64,000 bases of DNA from Streptomyces sp. NBC_01478 (GTDB lineage Bacteria > Actinomycetota > Actinomycetes > Streptomycetales > Streptomycetaceae). The position numbers and the translations under genes are program-made. Positions within the stretch are counted from its first letter, which is position 1. The number at the start of each line of letters is the position of its first letter. Location: the NCBI RefSeq assembly GCF_036227225.1, contig NZ_CP109444.1, positions 5,003,501 to 5,067,500 on the forward strand, written 5' to 3'. Shown one piece after another: positions 1 through 9,161 of the stretch. A model generated the notes under the pieces. It ran no database searches, had not been told where the DNA came from, and was given only the letters and a program-made list of their open reading frames with translations.

Positions 1-239
1 CGGACCGCGTCCTGGTGGTGAGCACCCGTTTCGGCCTGGGCTACATGCTGCACGGCAGCGCGTCCCCGCTCCTCTCGGACGGCTCCTTCGGCCACCCGGG
101 CCGGGGCGGCGCACTGGGCTTCGCCGACCCGGCGTCGGGCATCGCGTTCGGGTATGTGACGAATTCGTTCCGCAAGAGCGTGACGGCTGATCCACGGGCG
201 CAGGCCCTGGTCAGAGCGGTGCGCACCGCCCTGTCGTAG
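1..239 (+). CDS. Serine hydrolase (class C beta-lactamase / EstB-like), C-terminal part
   Basis: Only the last ~79 codons are in the window; the reading frame is open from position 3. The segment GHPGRGG followed by LGFADP matches the third conserved box (His-x-Gly type) of the class C beta-lactamase/esterase fold, and the end with an FGYVTN strand and a terminal helix is typical of that family. These enzymes hydrolyse esters or small amides with a Ser-x-x-Lys nucleophile, which would lie upstream of the window. The substrate cannot be told from this piece. It runs in the same direction as the metallophosphoesterase 67 bp downstream, but no shared transcription signal is evident. Confidence 0.75.
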   Translation, partial: DRVLVVSTRFGLGYMLHGSASPLLSDGSFGHPGRGGALGFADPASGIAFGYVTNSFRKSVTADPRAQALVRAVRTALS

Positions 240-306
240 CGCACTGGTACGGCTAAGGCTGTCGGCGCCACGGCCGGCGTTCACGACCCTGGGGCAACAA
301 TGGGGT

Positions 307-1785
307 ATGCGCTGCTGCATCTCGGCTCCCCTCGCGGCCCTCGCCGCGCTCCCCACTCCGTACGACGTCCTGCGCTCCGGCGCACTCCTCGCCCCGGCAC
401 TGCTGCGTGCCGCCCACGGCGGTTCCCCACGCGGCAAATACCGCCAACTGGCCGCCGTACACCTGGAGTTGGTCACCCTCACCGAGGACAGCGCCATCAT
501 CACCTGGCACACCCGGATCCCCGGCACCGACGACGGTTTCGGCCACCCGCTCCCCGCGGTCACCGAGGGCGAGGTCGTCTACGGCACCCACCCGGCCCGG
601 CTCAACCGCACCGCGGCCGAGGACCGGCCCACCGCGCACCACCAGGTGGAGCTGACCGGCCTGGAACCCGGGCAGACGTACTACTACCGGGCGCGCTCCG
701 GGGGCGTGACGGCCGTACCGACGCCGTTGCAGCACGTGCGCGGGAACGCCGTCGGCACCTCGCGGCACGGCCTCGGCTCCCTGACCGGCACGTACTCCTT
801 CACCACGCCCCAGCCCCCGCCCGGCAGGCACCTGCTGTCGATCGCCCTCTGCAACGACCTGCACCTAGGCGAGACCACCGCGGGCCTGATGGCGGGCTTC
901 CCCCTGCTGCGCGGGGTGTCGCAGGCGGCGGGCCTCGCCGCCTATCCGGAGCTCATGACCCGGGCCCTGGTCGAGGAGGCCAAGCGGCGCGGGGCGGACG
1001 TCCTGCTCGCCGCCGGGGACATCTCTGCGGGCGGGGCGCCGCGGGACCTGGCCGAGGCCAGACGCATCCTGGACGGCTTCGGCACGCTCGGCCGGGACTA
1101 CTTCGTCGTACGCGGCAACCACGACCGTGCGGGGGGCTCCGCCGACACGTTCCGGGAGGGGTTCCGGGAAGGCTTCGGCGGCGGCGACGGGCCCGGCTGC
1201 TTCGCGCATGATCTCGGCGGGCTGCGGATCATCGGGCTCGACACGTACGCCAAGGCCGGCAACGGGGGTGACGCGGGTGGGCTCGGTGAGGAGCAGTTGT
1301 CCTGGTTCCGGGGCCGGCTCAGGGCCGAACCGGATCGGCCGACCGTCGTCTTCGGCCACCATCCGCTGACGGTACGGGACTCCGTGTTCCCGGTGACCCG
1401 GGGGCAGCAGCTCGATCGGCGGCAGGCTCGGGCGATCGTCGACGCGTATGCCTCGGCGCCGGGGGTCTTTCTCCATCACGCGGGGCACACCCACCGCAAC
1501 AAGCGGACGCCGCTGGTGCGGGCGCCGCATGTCGTTCAGCAGGAGGTGACCGCCGCGAAGGACTATCCCGGGGGTTTTCTGCTGCTGCGCGTCCACTCGG
1601 GGGGTTACGCCCTCAACCACTACAAGGCCGGCGGTATCGAGGCGCGGGAGTGGGGCGAGCGGTCGCGGCGGGTGGCCGGGGGGTTGTGGCCGCACCATGC
1701 GCTGGGACGGGCGGCCACGGATCGCAACAGCGTCAGGGCGCATGACCTGTCCGGAGTCGGCTCGCTGGGGGTGTCTGTCGGCTGA
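307..1785 (+). CDS. Metallophosphoesterase with N-terminal fibronectin-like domain
   Basis: A 492-residue protein. Residues ~50-165 look like the fibronectin type III-like domain of purple acid phosphatases and PhoD-like enzymes (alternating strands ending in LEPGQTYYYRA). Residues ~180-470 carry the calcineurin-like two-metal phosphoesterase signature: NDLHLGE (D-x-H), AAGDIS (G-D), RGNHDRAG (G-N-H-D), VFGHHPL and AGHTHRN (G-H-x-H). Such enzymes cleave phosphomono- or diesters. There is no clear signal peptide with this start, so the location is uncertain. The ATG at 300 is in another frame and was not used. No strong ribosome-binding site is seen before 307, so the true start could differ slightly. 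The exact substrate cannot be inferred. Confidence 0.85.
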   Translation: MRCCISAPLAALAALPTPYDVLRSGALLAPALLRAAHGGSPRGKYRQLAAVHLELVTLTEDSAIITWHTRIPGTDDGFGHPLPAVTEGEVVYGTHPARLNRTAAEDRPTAHHQVELTGLEPGQTYYYRARSGGVTAVPTPLQHVRGNAVGTSRHGLGSLTGTYSFTTPQPPPGRHLLSIALCNDLHLGETTAGLMAGFPLLRGVSQAAGLAAYPELMTRALVEEAKRRGADVLLAAGDISAGGAPRDLAEARRILDGFGTLGRDYFVVRGNHDRAGGSADTFREGFREGFGGGDGPGCFAHDLGGLRIIGLDTYAKAGNGGDAGGLGEEQLSWFRGRLRAEPDRPTVVFGHHPLTVRDSVFPVTRGQQLDRRQARAIVDAYASAPGVFLHHAGHTHRNKRTPLVRAPHVVQQEVTAAKDYPGGFLLLRVHSGGYALNHYKAGGIEAREWGERSRRVAGGLWPHHALGRAATDRNSVRAHDLSGVGSLGVSVG

Positions 1786-1823
1786 GGACGGAATGGGCGG
1801 AGTGTTCGGGAGGTTGCCCGACC

Positions 1824-2243
1824 ATGACCCTCACGAACGACGCCGCTGACGGGCGCACGATCACCAACCCGCCTGCGCTTCACGACCCCACCCCCTTCGG
1901 GTACAGCCATGCCGTGTCGGCACCCGGTGAACTCGTCTTCATCGCCGGCCAGTACGCGTCCGACGAGACGGGCACACCGGTGCCGGGCGACTTCGCGGTG
2001 CAGGTGGACGTGGCCTTCGCCCGGCTCCGGTCGGCCCTGGCCGGAGTGGGCCTCGGCTTCGAGCACGTGGTGCGGCTGGGCACGTTCGTCGTCGACCACG
2101 ACCTCACCAAGCTGGAGACCCTGGGCAAGGCGCTGCACGCCCACTTCGGGGACCGTCTGCCGGCCCAGACGCTGAGCGGGGTCGCGTCGCTCGCGCTGCC
2201 CGGGATGCTGTTCGAGGTGGACGCGGTGGCCGTACGCCCCTGA
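1824..2243 (+). CDS. RidA family protein (reactive intermediate deaminase-like)
   Basis: A 139-residue protein of the YjgF/YER057c/UK114 family. The strand GELVFIAGQYASDETG near residue 35 and the C-terminal LPGMLFEVDAVAV strand are family hallmarks. RidA proteins hydrolyse enamine/imine intermediates released by PLP enzymes, but distant members lack that activity. The conserved RidA arginine is usually within a C-terminal SRxxV-type stretch; here the equivalent region reads QTLSGVASLALPG without an obvious arginine, so deaminase activity should not be assumed. The ribosome-binding site GGGAGG (about 1807-1812) precedes the ATG at normal spacing. It stands alone, convergent with the phosphatase gene beyond it. 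Confidence 0.8.
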   Translation: MTLTNDAADGRTITNPPALHDPTPFGYSHAVSAPGELVFIAGQYASDETGTPVPGDFAVQVDVAFARLRSALAGVGLGFEHVVRLGTFVVDHDLTKLETLGKALHAHFGDRLPAQTLSGVASLALPGMLFEVDAVAVRP

Positions 2244-2289
2244 CCGGCGGTGGCGCCGGCCAGGGACCGTTGACGCGTGGGGGCTCCGG

Positions 2290-5043
2290 TCAGCCGTCGG
2301 ACTCCGGCGACGGGAGGTAGGCGCCCGGTACGTCGTCCGGTGCGTAGATCTTGCTGTCGCCGGGGTAGGGCTTGGTCCAGTTGTGGGTCTGGTACCAGGT
2401 GTAGCGGTTCATCTGGGTGGGGTTGGCGTAGTCGGGGACCGCGTTCGGGCCCGTGAGGCGCTGGTGGGAGGCCCACGTCTTCCACTGGGCCGCGAGCGTC
2501 TTCTCGGCCGCCGGGACCGAGACCGTCGTCGGCGCGGGTGCGGCCAAGGTGTTCTGGGCCGCCGGGGTGTCCGAGCCGCAGGACGGCTGGGGGCTCACGC
2601 CGAGGGTGAGGGAGGTGCGGTTGGGGACCGCGGTGAACGGGGTGTTGTCGGCCTTGCTCGTGAACGCGCCGTACATCGGCGTGGCCGCGCTGTCGAGCTG
2701 GTTCATCGGGTGGATGCCGAGGATCTGCTCGATCGTGCGGACCATGGTGATCTGCGAGTAGTAGTGGTCGTCGACCGTGCTGCGGTTGGCGTACGGGCTG
2801 ATGACCTGGACCGGGGCGCGGTGGCCGTCGACGTGGTCGAGGCCCGCCTGGGAGTCGTCCTCGACGACGAAGATCGCCGAGTCCTTCCAGTCCTTGCTGT
2901 GGGTGATCTCGTCGACCATCCTGCCGACCGCGAGGTCGTTGTCGGCGACCTCGGCGGCGGCGTTCGCCGGGCCGCCGGTGTGGTCGTTGGAGAACCAGAA
3001 CATGTTCAGGTTCGCCGGGCCGTTCTTCTCGAAGTCCTGCTTCCAGATCTGCTCTTTGTAGATGTCCGGGACGTCCAGGTCGAACAGCGGGAAGCCCTGC
3101 ACCGACACGTCGTTGAGGGAGGGGATCGCCGAACCCGTCTTGATCGGATAGGCGGTCCCAGCTCCCGTCGCGGCCATGTTCTTGCTGTCGCAGTACAGGT
3201 TCTGCCAGGTCGCGCCGGCCGGCTTGGTCTCCAGCGACTGGAACTCGCCGAAGTCCTTGACGGTCTTCCCGGCCGCCTGCGCACCGGTCCAGATGAACCC
3301 GGACTTCTGGTGGCCGAGGACGTCGTTCTCGGTGTCGTAGCTGCGCGTGTACTCGCCGGCCGAGGACTCCGTGTACTCCGGATTGTCCGACTGCATCAGC
3401 CAGTTGTGGCCCTCGGCGGAGTTGGTGCCGATGTCGTAGAAGTTGTCGTAGAGCCCGAACTGCTCGGCCAGCGCGTGCTGGTTGGGCGTCACGTTCTCGC
3501 CGAACTGGGTGAGCGAGGCGTTGCCGTTGCCCTGCGGTATGTCACCGAAGACCTGGTCGTAGGTGCGGTTCTCCTTGACGAGCAGGAAGACGTGCTTGAT
3601 CGTCGAGGGGTCGCCGAGGCGGGCGGGGACCGGGACTGCCTTCGCGTAGCTCTTGCCCTTGGCCGTGGTGACCGAGCCGGGCGTCCAGCCGTTCTGCTTG
3701 AAGACCTTGGCCGTCTGCGTCCTGACGACGAGGTCGCTCGGCAGTGTGAACCGGGTCAGGCTCGATGTCGTGTCGTGCGTGTTGTGGCCGGCGGCGTCGG
3801 GGCGGAGCGCGTCCACGCCACGGGTGTTGGCGACGACGACCTGCTTGCCGATGGCCGTGATCCCCGAGGGGAAGTAGTCGGTGGGGAGCAGGCCGACGTA
3901 GCGGGCGGGCTGCTGCGGGGAGCTGTAGCGGTAGACGGCGACGGCGTTGGCGCGGCCGAGCGTGACCAGCAGCCGGCCGTCGTCGGTGAGGGTCACCGCG
4001 TTCGGCTCGTAGCCGACGGACGCCTCGGGCCACGGCTGGGTGGCGATGGTCTGGACGACCTTGTCCTTGCGGGTGTCGATGACCGACACGCTGTTGTCGG
4101 CGGTGTTGGTGACGAACACCGCGCCCTTCTTGGCGTACACGGCGGTCGGGTGCAGTCCTACGGCGATGGTGCCCACGGCGGCCGACGGGTCGGCGGTGTC
4201 GATGACGCTGACCGTGCCGGTGGTGCTGGCGCCCGTCTTGGGGTTCGCCGGCACGTCGGTGCCGTAGGAGTTGATGGTGGTGTCGCCGGCCCTCGCCGGG
4301 CGCCCGCCCTCGTTGCTGACGTACAACGTGCCGCCGACCAGGGCGATTCCGCGCGGGGCGGTGCCAACTGACCAGGTCTGCTTGATGGTTCCGGTGGCCG
4401 CGTCGATGGCGACCACCTTGTTCTGGCCGTTGACCGCGGAGTACACGGTGGAGCCGTCGGCGGAGAACACGGCCGCGCCCACCAGTGCCTGCTTGGCGCC
4501 GTCGGCCGCGATCGGGACGGCCGTGGGGGTGGAGAGGGTACCGTCGGCGTTGACGGTGAACTTGGTGTAGCCGTTGGCCTGACCCAGCCATAGCTGCTTG
4601 CCGTCGGGCGAGTAGGTCGGGCCCTCCTGGCCGACGGCGCCGCTGCTGATGCGCAGGTCGTCCGCCGTGCTGGTGCCGATCTTCTGCTTGATCTGACCGG
4701 TAGCCAGGTCCATGACCACCAGAGAGGCGTCGCCGTCGGCGATCGAGGCGGCGAGGCGGGTGCCGTCCGGGCTGACCGTGGACGACATGATCTTGCCGTC
4801 GTTGATGACGGTGCGGCTGCCGTACGGCTTGATGTACTGGTCGCTGGAGATGACCTGGCCGTTGGCGGTGGTCTGGCCGACCTGTTGGGTGCCGAACTGG
4901 TATGTCGAGGCGACCGCCGTGCCCGTGACACCGAGGGCGACGGCGATACCCGTCGTCACCAGCAGTGCCCGGCGGCCGACGTGTCTGCCGAAGAGGTTGA
5001 CCTGTTTCTTCTCGCTGATCCGACGCTGGCGGATTACCTGCAC
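2290..5043 (-). CDS. Secreted bifunctional YncE-like beta-propeller / alkaline phosphatase family protein
   Basis: About 917 residues. A basic N-terminus with an RR pair is followed by a hydrophobic segment (LLVTTGIAVALGVTGTAVA), indicating export. Residues ~60-480 repeat the YncE/cytochrome cd1-like propeller motif (VSVIDTADP, VSVIDTRKD, VVAIDAATG, blades of ~45 residues). Residues ~500-830 are a phosphoesterase domain of the acid phosphatase/phospholipase C type (LLVKENRTYDQVFGD, SAEGHNWLMQSDNPEY, FVVEDDSQAGLDHVDGHR). The GTG at 5043, with GAAGGGA upstream, is preferred because it places the signal peptide properly and avoids overlap with the permease gene, whose stop is 13 bp upstream. It is the last gene of a leftward operon with an ABC transporter. 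The phosphorylated substrate is unknown. Confidence 0.85.
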   Translation of the reverse strand: MQVIRQRRISEKKQVNLFGRHVGRRALLVTTGIAVALGVTGTAVASTYQFGTQQVGQTTANGQVISSDQYIKPYGSRTVINDGKIMSSTVSPDGTRLAASIADGDASLVVMDLATGQIKQKIGTSTADDLRISSGAVGQEGPTYSPDGKQLWLGQANGYTKFTVNADGTLSTPTAVPIAADGAKQALVGAAVFSADGSTVYSAVNGQNKVVAIDAATGTIKQTWSVGTAPRGIALVGGTLYVSNEGGRPARAGDTTINSYGTDVPANPKTGASTTGTVSVIDTADPSAAVGTIAVGLHPTAVYAKKGAVFVTNTADNSVSVIDTRKDKVVQTIATQPWPEASVGYEPNAVTLTDDGRLLVTLGRANAVAVYRYSSPQQPARYVGLLPTDYFPSGITAIGKQVVVANTRGVDALRPDAAGHNTHDTTSSLTRFTLPSDLVVRTQTAKVFKQNGWTPGSVTTAKGKSYAKAVPVPARLGDPSTIKHVFLLVKENRTYDQVFGDIPQGNGNASLTQFGENVTPNQHALAEQFGLYDNFYDIGTNSAEGHNWLMQSDNPEYTESSAGEYTRSYDTENDVLGHQKSGFIWTGAQAAGKTVKDFGEFQSLETKPAGATWQNLYCDSKNMAATGAGTAYPIKTGSAIPSLNDVSVQGFPLFDLDVPDIYKEQIWKQDFEKNGPANLNMFWFSNDHTGGPANAAAEVADNDLAVGRMVDEITHSKDWKDSAIFVVEDDSQAGLDHVDGHRAPVQVISPYANRSTVDDHYYSQITMVRTIEQILGIHPMNQLDSAATPMYGAFTSKADNTPFTAVPNRTSLTLGVSPQPSCGSDTPAAQNTLAAPAPTTVSVPAAEKTLAAQWKTWASHQRLTGPNAVPDYANPTQMNRYTWYQTHNWTKPYPGDSKIYAPDDVPGAYLPSPESDG

Positions 5044-5056
5044 GGAACTGTTCCCT

Positions 5057-6406
5057 TCAGTGGGTGTCGAGCAGCTCGACGTTGCCGTCGAACTGCCACA
5101 GCGGATTCGGGGCGTCACCGGTCGAAGTCCGCACCAGGAAGTAGCCGTTGACCTCCTTGGGACCGTCGCCGTCCGCCACGAACCGCCCGTCCGAGGTGAT
5201 GTCGAGCTGGTAGATCGCCGTCCCGGTGACCGCGACCCCGGGGAGATGCCAGCTCACGACGCAACGCCAGTCGTTGCCCGCGCCCTCCTGGGCGGCCTGG
5301 CCGTCGCTCTTGGTGCACGCCGCCGTGGTCCGCGACTGGGCCTCGGTGACGGCGGGCCGGTGGAGTTGCCGCGTCTGCAGGCGATAGAGATGGGCGAACA
5401 CCGTCGCGAGGGACTTCTGCACCTTCGCCTGCTCGATCCCGGAGCCCATCGACGGCGTCGACACGGCGACCGCCCCGACGGTGACGGCGGTCAGCGCGGC
5501 CAGCGGCAGCAGCCCGAAGGTGATCGCGCGGCGCCCGGACCCGTCGTAGGCCGGGTTGGTGAAGTCGCGCCGTACGAACAGCACATAGGCCAGCGCGGTC
5601 GCGAGTACGGCCCACGCCAGGCCGACCGCGACGCCGGTCAGGAGCGGGGCGAGCTGGGCCGGGCTGGTGAACAGGCCGTTCCAGGCGATGAAGGCGTAGC
5701 CGGGCAGGGCGAGGCGCACGGCGACGGGCAGTGGCAGCATCTGGGCGACCTGCATCGCGAGCGCGACCAGCACGGGCAGCAGCAGCCCCATCGAGGACCG
5801 CCCCAGCGCGACCGACCCGAGGAGTCCGATCGCGGCGAGGGCCAGGGTCGGCGCGAGGGCGCAGAGCCAGGCGAGCAGGACCCGGCCGGCCGCGTCCCCC
5901 GGCGCGAGCAGGTGGCCGTCGAGGCCGACCAGCGGCTGGTTGCCGACGGCCAGGAGCCCGCCGACCGTACTGGAGACGGCCAGCCCCGCCACCAGCGCGA
6001 GGATGACGGTGACGCTGGCCAGCGCCTTCGCCACGAAGATCCGCGCGGGCGAACGGACCGCAACCAGCAGATGCCGCCAGGTGCCGAGCCGGTCCTCGGC
6101 CGCGAACACGTCACCGGCGACGAGCGAGGTCAGCAGCGGGAGCGCCCAACTGCCCGCGAAACCCAGCATGACCAACGGCCCGGCCCACCCCGTGGCGTGC
6201 ATCCAGCGGCCGAAGAGAGTGTCCGAGGGAAGCGTGTCCTGCTGGCTCACCCCGGCGACGAAGAGCGCGGGCGCGACCCAACAGGCGAGGACCAGCAGTC
6301 GGATCCGCCACTGCGAGACCAGCTTGACGAGTTCGAAGCGGTAGCCGCGTGCGACGGAGACGCGACGGACCACGGCTGCGGGTTCGGCGACGGCGGTCAC
6401 GGTCAT
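5057..6406 (-). CDS. ABC transporter permease
   Basis: A 449-residue integral membrane protein. About seven hydrophobic segments can be counted (starting IRLLVLACWVAPALFVAGV, then a cluster around residues 75-100, 135-160, 185-215, 255-285 and 300-325). The last ~120 residues form a soluble tail with two cysteines (TAACTKSD and WRCVVSW), which is predicted to lie outside the cell and to be disulfide-bonded. The start overlaps the stop of the ATPase gene by four bases (ATGA), so the two subunits are translationally coupled. The phosphatase gene starts 13 bp after its stop. The architecture resembles ABC-2-type exporters; cargo unknown. Confidence 0.8.
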   Translation of the reverse strand: MTVTAVAEPAAVVRRVSVARGYRFELVKLVSQWRIRLLVLACWVAPALFVAGVSQQDTLPSDTLFGRWMHATGWAGPLVMLGFAGSWALPLLTSLVAGDVFAAEDRLGTWRHLLVAVRSPARIFVAKALASVTVILALVAGLAVSSTVGGLLAVGNQPLVGLDGHLLAPGDAAGRVLLAWLCALAPTLALAAIGLLGSVALGRSSMGLLLPVLVALAMQVAQMLPLPVAVRLALPGYAFIAWNGLFTSPAQLAPLLTGVAVGLAWAVLATALAYVLFVRRDFTNPAYDGSGRRAITFGLLPLAALTAVTVGAVAVSTPSMGSGIEQAKVQKSLATVFAHLYRLQTRQLHRPAVTEAQSRTTAACTKSDGQAAQEGAGNDWRCVVSWHLPGVAVTGTAIYQLDITSDGRFVADGDGPKEVNGYFLVRTSTGDAPNPLWQFDGNVELLDTH

Positions 6407-7353
6407 CGGCCGGCCTCCTGCTGCTGTTCCTGATCGGTGAGCGCGAGGAACGCGGCCTCCAACGGCGATACCACGGGGGCGAGTTCACGTACCGCGATGC
6501 CCGACCGCACGAGCCCGGCCACCAGGTCGTCGAGGGCGGGTGTCAGCGCGCGGACGACGAACACCTCGGTGTCGTGGTGTGTCACCGTGTCGTCGACGAC
6601 CCGGACCCCGCCGGTCTCGGCGGCAAGCACGCGCGCGGCCCGCACGTCGGACGTCCGCAACCGGTAGTCGAGTTCACGGCTCTCGGCGGCCAGCTTGCTC
6701 AACGGGCCGGAGAAGACGACCCGTCCGGTGGCGAGGATGGTGACCTCGGAGCAGAGCGCCTCCAGGTCGTCCATACGATGACTGGAGAGCACCACGCCGG
6801 TTCCGTCGGCGGCGAGTCTGCTGAGCACCCCGTGCACCTGTCTCCTGCCCGCCGGATCAAGGCCGTTGGACGGTTCGTCGAGCACGAGCAGCCGGGGCTT
6901 GGTGAGCAGGGCGGCGGCGAGCCCGAGCCGCTGGCGCATCCCGAGCGAGAACCCGCGGGCCCGGTCGTCGGCGACATCGGTGAGCCCGACCTGATGGAGC
7001 ACGTCGTCGATTCCCGCCGTCCGCGCGTCATGGCCGCGCAACGCGGCCAGCGCGGCGAGGTTCTGCCGGGCGGTGAGCGAGGGGTAGAGACCGGGGCCGT
7101 CCACGAACCCGGCGACACCGTCGGGGGCGGCGAACGCCCGCCCGACCCGCGTGCCCAGGATCTCCAGGCGCCCACTGTCGGCGACGGCCAGCCCCAGCAG
7201 CAGACCGAGCAAGGTGGTCTTGCCGGCCCCGTTCGGCCCGACCAGACCATGAATCTGACCCTGTGTCACATCCAGGTCGACACCGTCGAGCGCGACGACC
7301 TCGCCGAAGCACTTGGTGATCCCTCCGGCCCGGACCGCGTGGAGTGTCTCCAT
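6403..7353 (-). CDS. ABC transporter ATP-binding protein
   Basis: About 316 residues. Walker A GPNGAGKTT near residue 40, signature FSLGMRQRLGLA, and Walker B LLVLDEPSNGLDP followed by a switch histidine in SSHRMDD are all present, so the ATPase should be active. The C-terminal ~90 residues are the extra domain usual in drug- and lantibiotic-type ABC-2 exporters. An ATG 57 bp further upstream (7410) is possible, but the ATG at 7353 gives the standard METLHAVRAGGITK start and has a GGGAG/AAGGGG ribosome-binding region. First gene of the three-gene operon with the permease and the secreted phosphatase. Confidence 0.9.
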   Translation of the reverse strand: METLHAVRAGGITKCFGEVVALDGVDLDVTQGQIHGLVGPNGAGKTTLLGLLLGLAVADSGRLEILGTRVGRAFAAPDGVAGFVDGPGLYPSLTARQNLAALAALRGHDARTAGIDDVLHQVGLTDVADDRARGFSLGMRQRLGLAAALLTKPRLLVLDEPSNGLDPAGRRQVHGVLSRLAADGTGVVLSSHRMDDLEALCSEVTILATGRVVFSGPLSKLAAESRELDYRLRTSDVRAARVLAAETGGVRVVDDTVTHHDTEVFVVRALTPALDDLVAGLVRSGIAVRELAPVVSPLEAAFLALTDQEQQQEAGR

Positions 7354-7544
7354 GAGCCCCTTCTCTCCCGAATCCTCAGGGACCCTAGGGGCACCACACA
7401 TCACACACACAGACAGCCGTCTGAACGCCCATGGAACGGATCGTCAAGTCGTCGGCAAGCCGAGTGAAGGAACGGTCAACCCGCCCGCGGCATCAGCCCG
7501 GTACACGGCACGAACGGCTCCCGCACGGCTGACCGGAGTCGGCG

Positions 7545-7958
7545 TCAGGCGGGCGCGACTTCCGAGATCAGCGCACGGACACGCGTCTCGATCGCGTCCC
7601 GGATCGGACGTACGGCCGCGACGCCCTGCCCCGCGGGGTCGTCGAGCTGCCAGTCGAGGTACCGCTTGCCGGGGAAGACGGGGCAGGCGTCGCCGCACCC
7701 CATGGTGATCACGACGTCGGACGCCTGTACGGCCTCCACCGTGAGGACCTTCGGAACCTCGGCGGCGATGTCCACACCGACCTCACCCATCGCCTCGACC
7801 ACGGCCGGGTTGACGGTGTCGGCGGGAGCCGAGCCGGCGGAACGCACCTCGACACGGTCGCCCGCGAGGTGGGTGAGGAAGGCGGCGGCCATCTGGGAGC
7901 GACCGGCGTTGTGCACACAGACGAACAGCACGGACGGGCGGGAGGGGGACGTACTCAT
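7545..7958 (-). CDS. arsC: Arsenate reductase, low-molecular-weight phosphatase type
   Basis: A 137-residue protein with the P-loop VCVHNAGRSQMA (C-x5-R-S) of low-molecular-weight tyrosine phosphatase-like arsenate reductases, MGCGDACP with the second and third cysteines used in the relay, and the C-terminal DWQLDDPAGQ aspartate loop. It reduces arsenate to arsenite using thioredoxin or mycothiol-linked electrons. The ATG at 7958 gives the family start MSTSPSRPSVLFVCVHN. It lies 25 bp after the aquaglyceroporin stop, in an arsR-channel-arsC operon, so arsenite made here can leave through the channel. Confidence 0.92.
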   Translation of the reverse strand: MSTSPSRPSVLFVCVHNAGRSQMAAAFLTHLAGDRVEVRSAGSAPADTVNPAVVEAMGEVGVDIAAEVPKVLTVEAVQASDVVITMGCGDACPVFPGKRYLDWQLDDPAGQGVAAVRPIRDAIETRVRALISEVAPA

Positions 7959-7983
7959 GGCGGGCGACTTTCTGGAGATGTGA

Positions 7984-8727
7984 TCAGGAAGTGACGGGCT
8001 CAGGCTCGGGCCGGCTGCCCGGGGTCCCGATGTCGTGGCGGGCCGGGGCGACGAGCGGGCCGTGGACGACGGCCACGACCCCGAGTCCGAGGGCACCGCC
8101 GAGGAGTTGGGCGGCGATGAACGGGACGACGGAGGCGGGTGCGATCCCGGCGAAGGTGTCGGTGAAGGCCCGCCCGATGGTCACCGCCGGGTTCGCGAAC
8201 GACGTGGAGGAGGTGAACCAGTAGGCGGCACCGATGTACGAGGCCACCGCCGCCGGGGCCGACGCGGCACGGCCGATCCGCCCCAGGCCGAGGACCAGGA
8301 GAATCAGCCCGGCCGTGGCGACGACCTCCCCCAGCCACAGATGCCCCGCGAAACGATCGTGCGTGGAGAACTTCACCAGCGGCTCGCCGAACATCGCGTC
8401 GGCCAGGACCGCGCCGCCGATCGCCCCCACGATCTGGGCGGGTACGTACGCGGCGACGTCCCGCAGGGCGAGCCCGTCCGGGGTGCGGCGTCCGCCGAAC
8501 CAGGCGACGAGGGTGACGACCGGGTTGAAGTGCGCGCCGGAGACCGGCCCGAACACCGTGATCAGCACTCCCAGGCCGAACACGGTGGCAAGGGAGTTGG
8601 CGAGCAGCCGCACACCGGCATCGGGCGACAGGCCGGTGGCCTGAATGCCGGAGCCGACCACCACCGCGACCAGCAGCCCGGTGCCGATCGCCTCCGCGGC
8701 GACCCGGCGACCGAGCGGAACGTTCAC
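7984..8727 (-). CDS. MIP family channel (AqpS-like aquaglyceroporin of an arsenic operon)
   Basis: A 247-residue membrane protein with six hydrophobic segments and two half-helix loops: SGAHFNPVVT (an NPV variant of the first NPA box) and FANPAVTIGR (a normal second NPA box with the selectivity arginine). The start is a GTG overlapping the arsR stop as GTGA. In Sinorhizobium meliloti, AqpS in an ars operon lets arsenite flow out down its gradient after ArsC reduces arsenate. The same gene order (regulator, channel, reductase) supports that role here, and no arsenite pump gene (arsB/acr3) is seen in the cluster. Function is inferred from context. Confidence 0.85.
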   Translation of the reverse strand: MNVPLGRRVAAEAIGTGLLVAVVVGSGIQATGLSPDAGVRLLANSLATVFGLGVLITVFGPVSGAHFNPVVTLVAWFGGRRTPDGLALRDVAAYVPAQIVGAIGGAVLADAMFGEPLVKFSTHDRFAGHLWLGEVVATAGLILLVLGLGRIGRAASAPAAVASYIGAAYWFTSSTSFANPAVTIGRAFTDTFAGIAPASVVPFIAAQLLGGALGLGVVAVVHGPLVAPARHDIGTPGSRPEPEPVTS

Positions 8728-9080
8728 GCGCGGGCTCCGGCAGGTTCCGGGGTGGTCAGGAACGCGGCGAGCCGGTCCAGCACACCGGGCAGCACCCAGT
8801 AGTACACCCAGGTCCCGCGCCGCTCGCAGTCGATGAGGCCGGCCTGGCGCAGCAGCTTGAGGTGATGGGAGATCGTCGGCTGGGAGAGGTCGAAGGCAGG
8901 GGTCAGCTCACACACACAGACCTCACCACCATCACCCCGCGAGGCGATGATCGACAGCAGCCGCAGCCGAACCGGGTCGCCGAGGGCCTTGAAGACCTTC
9001 GCCAGGTCGACGGCCTGTTCCTCGTCGAGCGGCGCGGCACCCAGTCCGGGACAGCAGCCGACAAGCTCTTGTTTCGACAT
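8724..9080 (-). CDS. arsR: ArsR family arsenite-responsive repressor
   Basis: A 118-residue winged-helix repressor. The metal-binding motif ELVC-type segment appears as GEVCVCELT at the start of the recognition region, followed by LSQPTISHHLKLLRQAGLI, the ArsR helix-turn-helix. An additional CC pair sits at residues 9-10. Arsenite binding to the cysteines should release DNA. It is the first gene of the leftward ars operon and diverges from arsM, so one operator in the 81-bp gap may control both sides. The ATG at 9080 gives the standard length. Confidence 0.92.
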   Translation of the reverse strand: MSKQELVGCCPGLGAAPLDEEQAVDLAKVFKALGDPVRLRLLSIIASRGDGGEVCVCELTPAFDLSQPTISHHLKLLRQAGLIDCERRGTWVYYWVLPGVLDRLAAFLTTPEPAGARA

Positions 9081-9089
9081 GCTTCTATG

Positions 9090-9118
9090 TTGACGTTCTT
9101 CGATACAGAGCGCAAGGT
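9090..9118 (+). promoter_or_regulatory. Likely arsM promoter, overlapping the ArsR operator region
   Basis: TTGACG (9090-9095) and CAAGGT (9113-9118) are spaced 17 bp, close to the Streptomyces vegetative consensus. The stretch 9087-9106 (ATGTTGACG then TTCGATAC) is an imperfect dyad of the kind bound by ArsR. Position between divergent arsR and arsM supports a shared control site. No experimental support is available here. Confidence 0.4.
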
Positions 9119-9161
9119 GACAACGGACACCTGGTTGCGGCAGACACCTGAGGAGCGACTC

